A stretch of 64,000 bases of DNA from Cydia pomonella (GCF_033807575.1 NC_084729.1:9176001-9240000); one strand, 5' to 3'. Numbered from the stretch's first letter, positions 9,094 to 21,215 are shown. The notes: a model not told the origin generated them from the letters alone. Translations and numbers: made by a program.

Positions 9094-12000
9094 CTGAAAA
9101 AAAAAAAATACAATTACTAACATGTAATGGATTAATAATTCAACACATATATTACAACGCATATTTAATCTTAAACTAACCTGAGGTAGTTTTACAATTT
9201 ATCTTCAAGTTGTCGAGAGAGCCACTGTGGTGCCCTTGTTCGTTACTGAAAAAATACAAATGAGTCATGATTGCTAGAATAAGAGAGTGTTTAATAAAAA
9301 TATTTAATCCGTCTTTTTAGGGGTGGATAAAAATAAAATAGACCAGCATTTGTTAGCCATAAACAATTATTTGCAATTTAAATAAATCAATCACATTGTT
9401 TATCAGTTGAAACTCATTAGTCTTGAAGAAAATATACAACATAGATTCAAACACAGATAAGTTGACAGCGATTTTGATACCCCTGACGGTACAAGTATCA
9501 AGTAAATGTCATAATTTTATAGAAGTTTGACGAATAATCCGTGCACAGCACCGTCTGGGCTATCAAAATCGCACCCTACCTATCTTGATTAGACTTTATT
9601 ATGCAACGGAAGCCCAAGAGGGGATTTTGGTATTTACTCGAGGGTTTCAGATTAAGATTAGGATTAAGATTATTTAGACAAATATAGATTTTTTGGTTAT
9701 TTGTAATAAGTGCAAGTAGTAACTTACCAGTTTTCAGTGTTGATATTATTTAATGACTTCGACAACGCACAAGACTGCATCGCAGCTTGCAAATCAACCA
9801 ATGAGCAGGCTTGCCTTGCACGAGCAATCAAACTATGCTGTAACATACTCTGGCAACATTTCTGCGATTTCTGTTCACCGTTTATTCTTATTTCCGGTAC
9901 TTTATCTGACTTTCCACTTTGTTGACAATCGCAAGTTTTCCTTCCAGTTTCGGTAGTTGAGTTTTCGACTGTTGGCTTCGAATCTTGATTAAGAGATCTG
10001 TGAATGTTAGGGTCAGATGCGTAGTTTTGTTTATATTTATCTACAAACTGTACAGTTTTGCGATTCCTCATTGCTGATAGATGGTATTGACCTCTCCGGA
10101 AGGCTGCAGAAGACATATTGGGGGACCTGTTGGGTGATGCGTAGGCTGATGCAGATTCACTTGGCTTTTTTATTGCGTCTTTGATTTCATATTCTGTTGC
10201 TATTGCTTCGAAAACCTGTAAATTTATAGAATAATTTAAGAACTGTAGATTACATGCCTGTCTATACCCGACTGTCAAAGGGAGGAGGGTAATGTTTTTC
10301 GAGTGTATGTATGTATGTATGTCTGTTTCTTTGTGGCCTCCTGTAGCCTAAACGGCTTGATGGATTTTGATGTATGAGGTATCATTAGATTCGTCTTGAT
10401 CACGGGAGTGTCATAGGATTTTTTTGAGGGTAACTAAAAAGTTATTCATGAAATATAATTGCTCTAAAATAGCAGTATCTATATGATGAGATGGTCTCAT
10501 ACAAGCAAGTACATCACAGTTCTATAATAATAATAAAGTCAGACCAAAATAACTCTGCAGCGGTTTTTAGTGTTATTTAAACATCATAATTTCATAGAAC
10601 TTTGACGTCTAAAATAACACTTGCACGACTGTGCTGTAAAAATCACTGCTGAGTTATCTTGGTCAGACTCTATTGTATTGTTTATTGTATATGTATTTTT
10701 CGTAATAAACTACACCTACTATACACAAAAATAATAGATATAACTATCTAATAAAGCTACCAAGATCAAGGAAATATTGCTATTTTTTTATAAGCAGTCC
10801 TCATTATTAACTAGATTCTGGGATGCAATTAAATTGGGTAACAACACCAAAGAGAAAATTATTCTTTATTTCTTTATTGCTATCACCTGTTCAGCGACCA
10901 AATTTCTAGCGTATGGGGAATCCTTGGGTGGCAGTGCTTCTCTGCATAAAGCACAGCGTTCTAGCCTCTTCCAGCATGCTATAATGAAATGAGAAGGTAT
11001 CGGTTTTAATTAGAGGTCATTACTACAATCAATTTAACGTACGTCGGAATCGTACATAAAGGTCCCTGGAGCACAATTTTTTCGCAATTATATGTACAGT
11101 AAAACATCCATCGTAAAAGTTGCTCAGTATTACCTAAACATTAACGGGTTTGAGTAATTGCTTTACGTTCAGTTACATACTGTATTATAGAACCATCCAG
11201 TTAATTTCGTACCGTTTTATGGAGGTATTTAAGATGTGAAGATTGATCATCGCATCACTCAATCATTAGGTCTTAAATAGACGCCTCCAGGAAACATAAA
11301 AGCAATTTTATTGTAAGGTTAAATTAATATTGTTTTATGTGAATAACTTACAAAAAAGTTCTATGTAGAAAATAAGTGCTATGTAGAATTGTATAGTGTC
11401 TAACCAAGCTAAATGCATTTGCTGTGACAAAGTGTGGTCATGTCATGAATATTAAATTTCTATGAAATTGTGTCATTTTTAATGACAGTGCCTCACATTA
11501 GTTAGTGCAAAGTTAGCTTTATTGCTAAACTTCAAGACAACTTAAAGTTTTAACTAAGAATATACAGAAAACCAACCTTCGCAGTACAAATGTGACCGTG
11601 CACAGTTTAGTGCTTTTGTGGCTGTAGCGGCGCAGACGCAGCAGGATAATGCTTTTACAACTCCCGCCAAAGCTCTCCTTGATTTCTCACCGCGAGAACC
11701 TCCACCGCAACTCCAGAGGAGCTACAACATATATTTAATGCAGTAATCTTAAAGCGAATAAATTCAAATGTATATATGAAATCTCCAACGCGCATTAGAC
11801 CAGCGGGGCTGTAACTCAAACCCTATTAATATGAATGAAAAAGACTTTGCCCAGCATGAGGATGTACATAGGCTGAATTATTATTATTAAAATGCATTGG
11901 ATTTAATTGGATGCAGATGAGATGAAAGAAAAGAGGGCAGATGTAACTTTATAAATAGAGGTAGATGTGATGTTTTAGTTAAAGTTATGTCTTATTTATA

Positions 12001-15000
12001 ATTTTACTTTTTATCATTAGTTTTAAGTTTATTTATAGCCTATTTTTAATTTAGAAATAAAATTGTATTTGTTTGTGATAAGATTTATAACACGAAGATG
12101 ATATTTGTAAAATTTGAGGATCTTATAAACATAACACTACAAGACAAAGGTGCAGTGTCATCATCAATGGCCACAGCATCCTTGAAGGATGATTGTTGCA
12201 ACGACATTATCTTCGGTTGTGTGGACACAATTAATATGGTACTCATAATTGTGGTACAAATTTCACTGATATTTGTCACTTTGTCGCCCTTTCTTGCAAC
12301 TTTCCAATACGAATATACTATGTAGAGGTACCTCTGGATCATCTTTTGGATCCACTCCACAGTTCCAAACAAGAAGCGAAACGCCGTGGCCCGCTCCATC
12401 TCCCCTGATTAACCCAGCCACTTGTCCAACCTGCAAATGATAAAATAATAACCAAGGGTCAATGATATGAAGCCTCAGTACTCATAGCTGACAAATCTTA
12501 CAATCACTTAAATCTTAGTTTGACTTCCATTTCCTATGTATCTCTCTCAGTTACTTAAACAGTTACAGTTAGCTGGAAGAGATCCCTTAAAGAGATCAGG
12601 CCACGTAGCCAACGTGCAAATCGCTTACAGTCCGTAGCGATCTAAACTCAACTGTCACTGTCGCACTAATATGGAAGAGTGATAGAGACATAAAGCGTTT
12701 CGTTGCCAAAGCGACCGGTACTTGTGTTGTGAAAAAAATGCTTTAGTATCTACTACTACTACTACTTTGCATTTATGACTTTGTAGTTCTTGTAGTAAAA
12801 TTGTTTTCAAGTCAATCAGGCTCAGCTCAGGAGATATAAATTAACCATGTATAAATTAAATCATGTAGTAAAATTTTACAGTGCTTCTATTTCACAATAA
12901 CTGTAACCGTATATTAATCTATAGGACATTTTGAAACAAAACAGATAACTTTGAGAAAATAAGTGTTAAATAGTCAAACGTATAAAAATAGAATCTCAAA
13001 AGACCAAATTAAAAATAAAAAGCCAACGTTCAGTCCATTGTTAAAAGTTTTTTCTCTACCATGTATGATGTACCTATGTAAACAATTATTTTAAGTTTAC
13101 GTATAGATCAACATCTTTACGTGAACTTAAATATTATTTTTCATGAACTGAACGTCGTTTTGATAGTTAATTTAAATACAAATTTCAAACCAAATGTCTA
13201 ATTTTGAGATTATATTGTTTTAGTATTTACCGGTAAACCGAGTAAATCTTTTCCATCCGCCTGAAGCAAACAGTCCCCTGTTTTGAGTCCCGCTAAGTCA
13301 GCTCTTGCTCCAGGAGTAACTTCACGGACCTGAAACGAAGAAATAGTGTTTGTCGACCCTGTTATGACGACCTATTTGGCCTAGTGGATAGTGACCCTGC
13401 CTATGAAGCCGATGGCCCCGGGTTCAAATCTTGGTAAGGGCATTTAATCGTGTGATGAGCATGGATATTTGTTACTGAGTCATGGAGTGGTCATGGATGT
13501 TTTCTATGTATTTAAGTATTTATAAATATGTATATATTATATATATCGTTGTCTAAGTACCCTCAACACAAGCTTATTGAGCTTACCATGGAACTTAGTG
13601 AATTTGTGTAATAATGTCCTATAATATTTATATTCCACAGCTCCGCAAATCTCATAGGAAAAATCGTACGGGGTCTTCCCTCAAACTATGAGATTGCGGG
13701 CTTGGATGAAGCCAAGAAAGCTTGGTCAAGTGCTTGCCCGAGTAAGGATTTCCCAACTCATCCAAATTACCAAAGGAGCTGGGACGACATCATGTGCCAA
13801 ATTTCAGTTACTTCCCTCCTAAGCCGTAGTACAGGTCGCGAACGGGCCAGGCTACTGGCTTCGGCGTCGAGGGAATCTGGTGACTGGCTCCGGGCGTATC
13901 CTTCACCAAACACTGGAACCTTCCTCACGCCGGACACCCTTCGCATCGCGACCTGTCTTCGGCTTGGAGTTCGCATCTGTGCTCCACACAGGTGCCCCTG
14001 CGGTAGTGAGGTCGACGAATTAGGACACCACGGGTTATCCTGTCAAAAAAGTGCTGGCCGCTTTTCCAGGCACGCCGCACTGAATGACATAATCCGCCGG
14101 TCTCTTGCATCCGTCAACGTGCCAGCTCTACTGGAGCCAACTGGCGTAGCCAGAGACGACGGCAAGAGACCGGACGGTATGTCCCTGATTCCCTGGAGTT
14201 TGGGAAGGGTGCTGGTGTGGGACGCAACCTGTGTAGACACACTAGCCCCTTCCCACCTCACCGGAACCAGTAACAGTGCGGGTGCCGCGGCTAAAGGGGC
14301 CGAAAAGCTTAAAATACAAAAGTACAGGGGTCTCGGCCCCGAATACATTTTTATGCCATTTGGGGTCGAGACGCTTGGCCCGTGGGGTCCTAATGCTCTA
14401 CAACTTTTTAAAGAACTATCTAAAAGGCTGGTCGACTTCACAGGTGACCGAAGAGCTGGCAGCTTTCTCGCACAACGTATTAGCATCGCTATACAGCGGG
14501 GAAATGCTGCCAGCATCCTCGGCACCATGCCAAAGGGGCCAAATTTTTTAGACATATTTTAATTTTATTTAGTATTAGTTTTTAGTTTTAATTTAGTTTT
14601 ATTTAATAGATAAGTTAGTTTATTTTTATAATGCCCAATTAAATGTATTTTGTTCTTAAAAAAAAAATTAAAAAAAAAAAAAAAAAATTAAAAAAAAAAA
14701 AAATTATTTGTTTAATGTATACTTAGTTTATACAGAAATATGCAAAAACGACGCCTTATGGTATGTATTGCTAAGATTACTTAATACTTAATAATCGAAT
14801 CTCTATTAAGGCGTTGACAAAAAGAAAAGCACAACTATCCTTAAAGTTGATTAAATACAGAGTGATGGATATTTTAAAATGTGGTATCAATAAATCACAG
14901 GGAAAAAAAAATACGAACCAAAAGACATCAAAGAGTGTCCGACTGAGGCGTGTGTATTTTTTTTAAAATAGTTACACTATACTTAAAATATATTTAACCA

Positions 15001-16505
15001 GATTTAAAACTTGATTGGCGACTGAAAGTTTATGTATCGATGGCATTTTTTTTAAATCAACGTATACAGGTTTAAAAAAAAAATACATTTAAACGGTATT
15101 TCGGTTATTTCCGTGTGTGATTTCTAAAACTTACATTTTTTATTTAATACTTTTAGCAAGTTAAAACAATCTAACAAACGTTTACAAAAATAATTCTGAC
15201 GTTTCCTTTTTTTAAATTAAAAACGTGGCCCAAATCTGGGGGTCTACCGTGAAAATTTAAATTCACAAATTGCGGCGATCTTCCTCTTTTACTCTCACTG
15301 AGACGTAATTAGAGTGACAGAGAAAAATGTCTGCAATTGACAAACTTCGATTTTCGCGATCGTTTAGCGAATAATTCGTGGTATAAAATAAATTCTAAGT
15401 GCTTACCCAAGGATAAGGGTCCCACAAAGTTCTTGTTAAACGGAAGCCTAGCCCCTCACCCTCATCTTCTGGTAAATTTAGCTAAAACAAAAATAAACAT
15501 GTCAACGAAAAAAATTATAAGGTATCTTTTGATCGATACATGTAAGAAAATTTTGTTTATATTTCCCTTTTCCAGGCATAATAGTACGATTAATCGACCA
15601 CATACGCGCCAATAGAATTTAAACTTTAGCATTTCGATTTAAGGTTCAAATTTGATTGCACTTTCAGGAAATGTGACTTGTCTTCAAATGAATCATTAAA
15701 GCAGGATTAATTGGAATATATTTGGATTTTTTTGGAAATCCTTGTAGATTTATGCGGCCTGGAAAAGGGGTAATCAATTTTAGTGTAGTTAATTGTATGA
15801 CTTATATATATTTTTTTATTAATCAAAATGACAAGACATATATATGTTATTTATATTTAATTTAATAGAGTGGGTTTAAGTAATTGGGTATTTCAACATT
15901 GAACTCAAAAATAAAACATTCGTAGACTATTAAAGACTTTGAACAAGTTTATAGTCCCAGTAGTTATATTATGACGACCGGTCTGGCCTAGTGGGTAGTG
16001 ACCCTGCCTATGAAGCCGATGGTCCCGGGTTCAAATCCTGGTAAGAGCATTTATTCGTGTGATGAGCATGGATATTTGTTCCTGAGTCATGGGTGTTTTC
16101 TATGTATTTAAGTATTTATAAATATTTATATATTATATATATCGTTGTCTAAATACCCTCAACACAAGCCTTATTGAGCTTACTGTGGGACTAAGTCAAT
16201 TTGTGTAAATAATGTCCTATAATATTTATTTATTTTATTTTATTTATACTAGCTACAAGTAAAATAGCATAATTAAAATTATCTCACGACTACAAAACAC
16301 GGATTCAGATTTATCCACTTTTAATGAGTTCCGCATATGACGACTTCGCTCAGTCATAATGTGATGATCTGATAGATTATGATATACTTTATTTCAAGGT
16401 ACAACGAGCTATTTTTGAATAGATCCGGATGAAAATACGTACCACAACTAGTCTGACACCTTCGCAATCTTCACTTCCGCTTCCGCTTGGAATGTCCGCC
16501 ATCAT
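9023..16505 (-). CDS. PDZ-RING finger protein, probable E3 ubiquitin ligase (complete)
   Basis: Eight exons join without a phase conflict: 16505-16443, 13329-13231, 12430-12332, 11721-11577, 10978-10887, 10215-9728, 9245-9181 and 9093-9023; 1122 bases, 373 residues. The start is set by an in-frame TGA directly before ATG. Residues about 16-80 look like a PDZ core (VTPGARADLAGLKTGDCLL, then HGVSLLVWN), a module that binds C-terminal peptides. Residues 114-147 form a full C3HC4 RING (C114, C117, C127, H131, C134, C137, C144, C147), which recruits an E2 enzyme. The remaining 200 residues are polar, low-complexity and have no domain I recognise. PDZ before RING is the reverse of the LNX order; I cannot name the orthologue. 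The substrate is unknown; ligase activity is inferred from the RING alone. Confidence 0.85.
9181..9245 (-). CDS. RING-PDZ gene, exon 7
   Basis: About 22 residues, NEQGHHSGSLDNLKINCKTT. The acceptor is TTTTCAG and the donor CAG|GTTAGT. Phases fit exons 6 and 8. Confidence 0.75.
9471..9600. mobile_element. Palindromic MITE, family of 2225-2364
   Basis: 'agataagttgacagcgatttt' (left) mirrors 'aaaatcgcaccctacctatctt' (right). It lies in intron 6 of the RING-PDZ gene. Confidence 0.5.
9728..10215 (-). CDS. RING-PDZ gene, exon 6 (long polar tail)
   Basis: It has 162 codons plus two bases from VFEAIATEYEIKDAIKKPSE. Ser, Asn and Gln are frequent and a few Cys occur in CDCQQSGK and QKCCQ. No domain is recognised. 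The donor is TG|GTAAGT. Confidence 0.8.
10537..10678. mobile_element. Palindromic MITE, family of 2225-2364
   Basis: The ends 'agtcagaccaaaataactc' and 'gagttatcttggtcagact' are inverted copies; the element is about 140 bp and lies in intron 5 of the RING-PDZ gene. Confidence 0.55.
10887..10978 (-). CDS. RING-PDZ gene, exon 5 (second half of RING)
   Basis: It encodes ACWKRLERCALCREALPPKD and 11 more residues, giving the last zinc ligands. The acceptor is TTATAG and the donor CAG|GTGATA. Confidence 0.85.
11577..11721 (-). CDS. RING-PDZ gene, exon 4 (first half of RING)
   Basis: It holds CCVCAATATKALNCARSHL, six of the eight zinc ligands counting the Cys just after it; the last two Cys pairs are completed in exon 5. 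The acceptor is TTGTAG; it leaves in phase 1. Confidence 0.85.
12332..12430 (-). CDS. RING-PDZ gene, exon 3 (end of PDZ)
   Basis: It has 33 codons, VGQVAGLIRGDGAGHGVSLL onward, carrying the last PDZ helix and strand. The acceptor is TTGCAG and the donor GAG|GTACCT; phase 0 at both ends. Confidence 0.8.
12590..12735. repeat. MITE-like repeat
   Basis: 'gtagccaacgtgcaaatcgc' on the left and 'gcgtttcgttgccaaagcga' on the right form an imperfect inverted pair around 'gtcactgtcgcactaatatgg'. It is intronic, with no ORF. Confidence 0.4.
13231..13329 (-). CDS. RING-PDZ gene, exon 2 (PDZ core)
   Basis: It has 33 codons, VREVTPGARADLAGLKTGD then LLQADGKDLLGLP. The TTTCAG acceptor and GTAAAT donor flank it, phase 0 at both ends. 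Confidence 0.85.
13364..13632 (+). mobile_element. tRNA-derived SINE
   Basis: The head 'tggcctagtggatagtgacc' resembles a Pol III A box and 'gggttcaaatc' a B box. The body ends 'gtcctataatatttat'. It is followed directly by the LINE fragment at 13639 and sits in intron 1 of the RING-PDZ gene. Confidence 0.75.
13639..14562 (+). pseudogene. C-terminal part of a non-LTR retrotransposon polyprotein with CCHC and RPD...D motifs
   Basis: A 308-codon open stretch starts at the SINE junction, so the element is 5'-truncated and has no reverse transcriptase domain left. It has a C-x-C-x8-H-x4-C zinc knuckle (CPCGSEVDELGHHGLSC), then RHAALNDIIRR, then KRPDGM followed by LVWDATCVDT and a KIQKY motif. 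That order resembles the C-terminal zinc knuckle plus restriction-like endonuclease of R2-type LINEs; this is my inference from motif order. The family is abundant: relatives are at 21759-22530 (minus) and 58069-58278 (plus). An A-rich 3' UTR runs to about 14703. Confidence 0.65.
14563..14703 (+). repeat. LINE 3' UTR with A-rich tail
   Basis: Low-complexity 'ttagttttaattt' sequence ends in interrupted A runs, marking the 3' end of the LINE fragment at 13639-14562. Confidence 0.55.
14704..15971. other. Intron 1 of the RING-PDZ gene, no gene seen
   Basis: AT-rich. It contains copy 2 of the short palindromic MITE at 15245-15360. A 92-codon ORF at 15337-15615 starts inside that MITE and has no recognisable domain. 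Confidence 0.45.
15972..16245 (+). mobile_element. tRNA-derived SINE, best-preserved copy
   Basis: The head is 'gacgaccggtctggcctagt', the B box is 'gggttcaaatcctgg', and the body contains 'cctgagtcatgggtgttttc' and 'ctcaacacaagccttattga'. The tail is a TTTA-rich run. Copies in both orientations occur through the window. Confidence 0.8.
16443..16505 (-). CDS. RING-PDZ gene, exon 1 (start codon)
   Basis: It encodes MMADIPSGSGSEDCEGVRLV and one more Val, the first PDZ strand. The donor is GTG|GTACGT, phase 0. Confidence 0.8.
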
Positions 16506-17213
16506 TCACGTGCTGGATTAGTGAGTAAAATATGAGTTACATTCTTATTATTTTGCTAAATTGGCTAATTTTTATGTTATTATTAATTGTTTTCTAATTT
16601 AACACACACAGTGATACTCTTTAGTAAGTAAAAAAGGGCAAATCACTCATACAAAATAAATCATTGCAGACATTTATACTTGATAAAAAAATTTATATTT
16701 GCTACAAATATATGGTTTATTTTTATGTATTAATAGAAACCGAAATAAAATGGTGAAGCTTGGATAAAAAAATAGTAACATAACATATATTTTATTATTT
16801 GCTTAAATCCGATTTCAATTAAATTATTAAAAAATTGGGCCTTTTTTAAATAACTGGTTCATATATTTAATATACACCAATTAAACCAAAATAAACTAAA
16901 AAATATGTAACGCACTTTTAATGTATACCAAAACAGTTAGAAATAAGCACAACCGTTAACTCTATTAATAAAACAAAACATAAATTAAATGCTTAAGCAC
17001 AATATTGAGCGAGCTTTGAGATTCACGAGTACGATCAAACTGTTGTCGATAAAAAACTTTATCATGACATAATAGTGCTGTGCTCATAAAATCGACAACA
17101 GGTACATGATTTAAACAGTTTTGGCGATAAAGTAGTTTCACAAAAAGTATATATGGGTATTTAGTGACATAATTAAAGGAAATAAAGATTGTGTTGAAAT
17201 TCTAAATATATGG

Positions 17214-17343
17214 GACCGCGACCGGCAAAACGTCCCATTTTGTCGCTTGCCATAAGAACGCCTTGTCAGGTTATTATATTCGTATCAAGCAGATCTCTTC
17301 CTTATGCAAGCGACAAAGTAGGAGTTTTGCCGGCCGCGGTCAC
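17214..17343. mobile_element. Short MITE with GC-rich inverted ends
   Basis: 'ggaccgcgaccggcaaaac' on the left pairs with 'gttttgccggccgcggtca' on the right. The inner arms 'tttgtcgcttgccataag' and 'cttatgcaagcgacaaag' extend the pairing. Confidence 0.6.
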
Positions 17344-18190
17344 AATTGTATAAAGTAAACATTGAACGTAAACATGTTAATCTCTTCATTGGAAGTATTT
17401 TACGTCAGTCACCTACATTTCAAGGTGCTAATAAAAGTGAATATACGGTATATAATTGCGGTATAAAAAGTTTAACACCGCATAAACAATTTTACACACT
17501 CATCACTCAAATTAATATTGTAAAGCTAGCCTAACATAAGTACCTAGTTAAACTAGTGACAAGTTAAAATTGAATCATTAAGTATAAAGTATAAAAATAA
17601 GTCTAGTCAGATGACGACTGAAGCAACTCTTAGTTTAAGTTTAAGGACTTTGATCTGAAATAAAGTGTTTTTATTTTATTTTATTAAATCCATACAGATA
17701 ATTTCGATATAGTCGATATACTTATCGTCACATCTCTATAATCAAACCAGTTATCCTTACCTCACGGTCGCCGTCTGACCTACGATACAATGTAGGTTAC
17801 GAGACCTTTCACTATCCATTGATGAGGTAAGATACGTCCTGTCCTGTCACATGTGCACCTGCTATATCAAGTGACTAGCTGTGCCTGCGGCTCTGTCCGT
17901 GTGGGATTTGGTCTGTGTGCTAGGACTAAGGACTTGCTTATTGAAACGACATATTGGAAGTGTTTTTATTCATGTGTTATTTCATTAGCCTTTCCCCGAG
18001 GGGTGAATTACCTTTTAATTTAGTCTCCACCCAGTCTATTACTTCCACATTTAATATATTTTTACTGGAAATTATAGATGATACTTATGAATTTCATGTT
18101 GCACAACTGGGCTGTTACGTACAGACAGAAGCAAACCAGCCTTTATGCGTTATGTTATGTTAATACTGAAATGAAAGAGGCAGTAGGTAC

Positions 18191-18214
18191 ACTCTCTCTC
18201 TCTCTCTCTCTCTC
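18191..18214. repeat. (CT)n microsatellite
   Basis: An uninterrupted dinucleotide tract of about 24 bases. Confidence 0.9.
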
Positions 18215-18812
18215 TACTATAATCAATGATCATCTAATCTAGTTCGTATTTATTCAGAACTAAAGATGAACTTTTTTTAAAGTACCGTCGAGGAAATTGA
18301 TTCTTTAGCAAATTGTGGTTCAAGTAAATTTGGTTGTACATATTTATGCTAAGAGATGTCCAATGTAAAGTGAATTGTAAACTGCTAAAAAATCAATTGC
18401 CTCGACTGTATATGCATACCTGAATTCTTAACTTGAAATTAAAGAGGTATTAACAGTATTCCTTTGCAGAGGCATATTTGTACTAACCAACAATTAGACG
18501 CAAAAACAAGTAAGCCGATTAGGTATCTCTATATTATCTACATGTGCTCTAATTCTCTCAATTTTGAACTAGCGTTCTATTCTATTATTTGAAACACCTC
18601 AAGCTTATGTTTGATGAAATGTAAGTACTTAGGGATATTTTAAAATCTTAATTTACAAATTTGTTACAAATGTTTTGTTGCGTGGGTAAAGAAACTTGAG
18701 AATAGTCTTTACTTCAGCCGATCTGCTGATGTAACAATTTTCATTATGTACCGTCAACGCGTCAATGGTTTCTATCGGATGAGACTATGCATAAAAAGTA
18801 ACTATTTACCAT

Positions 18813-19460
18813 TTTTAGGGTTCCGTAGCCAAATGGCAAAAAACGGAACCCTTATAGATTCGTCATGTCCGTCTGTCTGTCCGATTATGTCACCGCCACT
18901 TTTTTTCCGAAACTATAAGAGCTATACTGTTCAAACTTAGTAAGTAGATGTATTCTATGAACCGCATTAGGATTTTTACACAAAGAAAAAAAAACAATAA
19001 ATTTTGGGGGTTCCCCATACTTAGAACTGAAACTCAAAAAATCTTTTTTCATCAAACCCATACATGTGCGGTAGGATAGCTCTTTAAAAATGCAACAATA
19101 AATTTTGGGGGTTCCCCATACTTAGAACTGAAACTAAAAAAAAATTTTTCATCAAACTCTTACGTGTGGGATATCTATGGATAGGTCTTCAAAAATGATA
19201 TGTAGGTTCCTAATAACATTTTTTTCTAAACTGAATAGTTCGCGCGAGAGACCTTCCAAAGTGAAAAAATGTATGTCCTCCCCCCCGTAACTTCTAAAAT
19301 AACAGAATGAAAAATCTTAAAAAATATATGATACACATTACCATGCAAACTTCCACCGAAAATTGGTTCGAACGAGATCTAGTAAGTAGTTTTTTTAATA
19401 CGTCATAAATGGTACGGAACCCTTCATGGGCGAGTCCGACTCGCACTTGGCCGCTTTTTT
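18813..19460 (+). repeat. GGGTTCCGTA-family element
   Basis: It begins 'tttagggttccgtagcc' and ends 'ggtacggaacccttcatggg' then 'cgcacttggccgc', so the ends are inverted. It has an internal duplication: 'gggggttccccatacttaga' occurs twice (about 19005 and 19105). Confidence 0.6.
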
Positions 19461-19934
19461 TTGTTGTCTGGGCCCAATTTTATAAAGTTACAAGTTTACA
19501 GGCGTTTACGGGCAACACTTGCTCCGTTTTTTTAATTTTACAGGTTACAGGTACAAGTGCCTGTAGCTCAACCATAGACAAAAATTTGGGAGTTTAATAG
19601 TTTTAAACTCATAATCGAACAAGCGTTTTATAAAAAAAATGTAAATTACAAGTGTAGGTTGGTACACTTGTAACAGAAACTGACATAGGTCTTGGGTCGT
19701 AACAGCAGCTACTAGTAGTGTCTCAGTACTCTCAGTGATCCGCTCTCTCGCTCGAAATTTTTACATTAATTAAAATAATTTTTCTTTTGAGAGATTCTTC
19801 CGAGTCTTATATATTATATACTTTTCCGTGCACTGACCTTATCAGTTTTTGTTAAAGTATCTGAAATGTATAGTAAATAAAGTGACAATATTGTTTGATA
19901 TTGGTTTAATTAATGACTTGTTTTATTTTATATA

Positions 19935-20165
19935 CCTGGGCGACCGAGCTTTGCTCGGTTATAACTATTTATTGTAATATGGTGGTGTATAGGTAATAAT
20001 CTTAACTACATTTTTTTACTTGTCTAAAACAATAAAAATTTAAAAATTATATATAAACTTGAACATATATAAAAAAATAGTAAGTCACCGGGCGAGATTC
20101 GAACCCGTAACACTCGTTTAGCAGTCCGCGTCTTCACCCGCTGGACCAGTAGTACGGTCAAATTA
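19935..20165 (-). mobile_element. SINE with tRNA-Ser-like head (antisense)
   Basis: Read on the minus strand, the head has 'ggtccagcgggtgaagacg', 'ggactgctaaac' like a tRNA-Ser(GCT) anticodon arm, and the B box 'gggttcgaatc'. It is too degraded to be a functional tRNA. The body ends near 'cgaccgagctttgctcgg'. Confidence 0.5.
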
Positions 20166-20857
20166 ACTCAAATTTCACTAAAGTCAGGAACTAATTCTAA
20201 GGACTAATAAAATCACTACGGATTGTTTTGTATGGGCTAAAAATCTAACTTTATACAATCGTTACTAAATTCACCCCCCCGGAAAGGGGTGAAATCGGCT
20301 GAAAATAATGTAATGCTTGTAACTAAGAAGAGAAAAAAGGTGTACTCGGTGCAATTTGGCGTACGTTTTACAACACTTATATCTAAATTCGCACGTGTTA
20401 TTTATGTTAATTTAAGCTACGGAACAGGTAAAAAAAAAACAACATACAAAAAAATCTATTTTGGCCATTGCGGGTCTGGGGAAAGTAATGTACTCGGTGC
20501 AAATTGAGTAAATAATTAGAAAAAATATCTAAATCCAATGTCAAATTCGCACCAGGGTGCGACACCCGGAAAGTAGTTTTTCATGTTTTACTGTCGTTGT
20601 ACTTCGGGGGAAATTTTAATACTATTGGAAATTGATGCAATCATATTCATTTGATTTTATTTACATTCGCACCCCATAAAAAATTGGCATTTTTATACGG
20701 AACATGCAGTTTTGTAATCAAGTACCAAAAACGTAGAGCAATAAATACACAGAAGCGACAAGCGCGTGATTAGTGGCAAGAGAAGGAACGCGCGTAGATG
20801 CACCGACGAAGCACGGCTCTTGAGGCATGAGTAGTGGCATGTACCTACTGCAAAAAT

Positions 20858-21215
20858 AGTATGATTTTTTTTTTCTTTTATACTACGTCGGTGGCAAACA
20901 AGCATACGGCCCGCCTGATGGTAAGCAGTATCCGTAGCCTATGTACGCCTGCAACTCCAGAGGAGTTACATGCGCGTTGCGTATGCTAACCCCCTCCCGC
21001 CCCTCGTTGAGCTCTGGCAACCTTACTCACCGGCAGGAACACAACACTATGAGTAGGGTCTAGTGTTATTTGGCTGCGATTTTCTGTAAGGTGGAGGTAC
21101 TTCCCCAGTTGGGCTCTGCTCTAGATCTGGAATGACATCCGCTGTGCTGTGCCCTACCACACAGAGCGAGATGACATTCACAATGCCCATACCTCTCGTA
21201 AAAGGTTTCTGAGTA
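20858..21215 (-). mobile_element. A-tailed interspersed retroposon, intact reference copy
   Basis: On the plus strand it starts with a T-rich run, then 'actacgtcggtggcaaacaa', 'ccggcaggaacacaacac' and 'gagcgagatgacattcac'. The T run implies a poly(A)-tailed element on the minus strand. Copies lie at 38228-39235 (interrupted) and 49815-50145. This copy has the empty site that is filled by a hAT element in the 38-kb copy. Confidence 0.65.

Larger units (their letters stand above)
16506..20857. other. Intergenic region left of the large nested insertion
   Basis: No supported gene. It holds a MITE (17214-17343), a (CT)n tract, a GGGTTCCGTA-family element (18813-19460), an antisense tRNA-headed SINE (19935-20165) and unclassified AT-rich DNA. 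It must include the promoter of the RING-PDZ gene at its left end; no clear core element was identified. Confidence 0.4.

Noticed and set aside
9710..9956. Plus-strand ORFs opposite RING-PDZ exon 6
   Set aside because: Shadows of the minus-strand exon, whose phases fit both neighbours.
14043..14555. 170-codon minus-strand ORF
   Set aside because: Antisense shadow of the LINE C-terminal frame, whose motifs are conserved in three copies on the sense strand.
20088..20163. Possible tRNA-Ser gene on the minus strand
   Set aside because: The anticodon and T-arm sequences resemble tRNA-Ser, but the acceptor stem does not pair and a SINE body follows.
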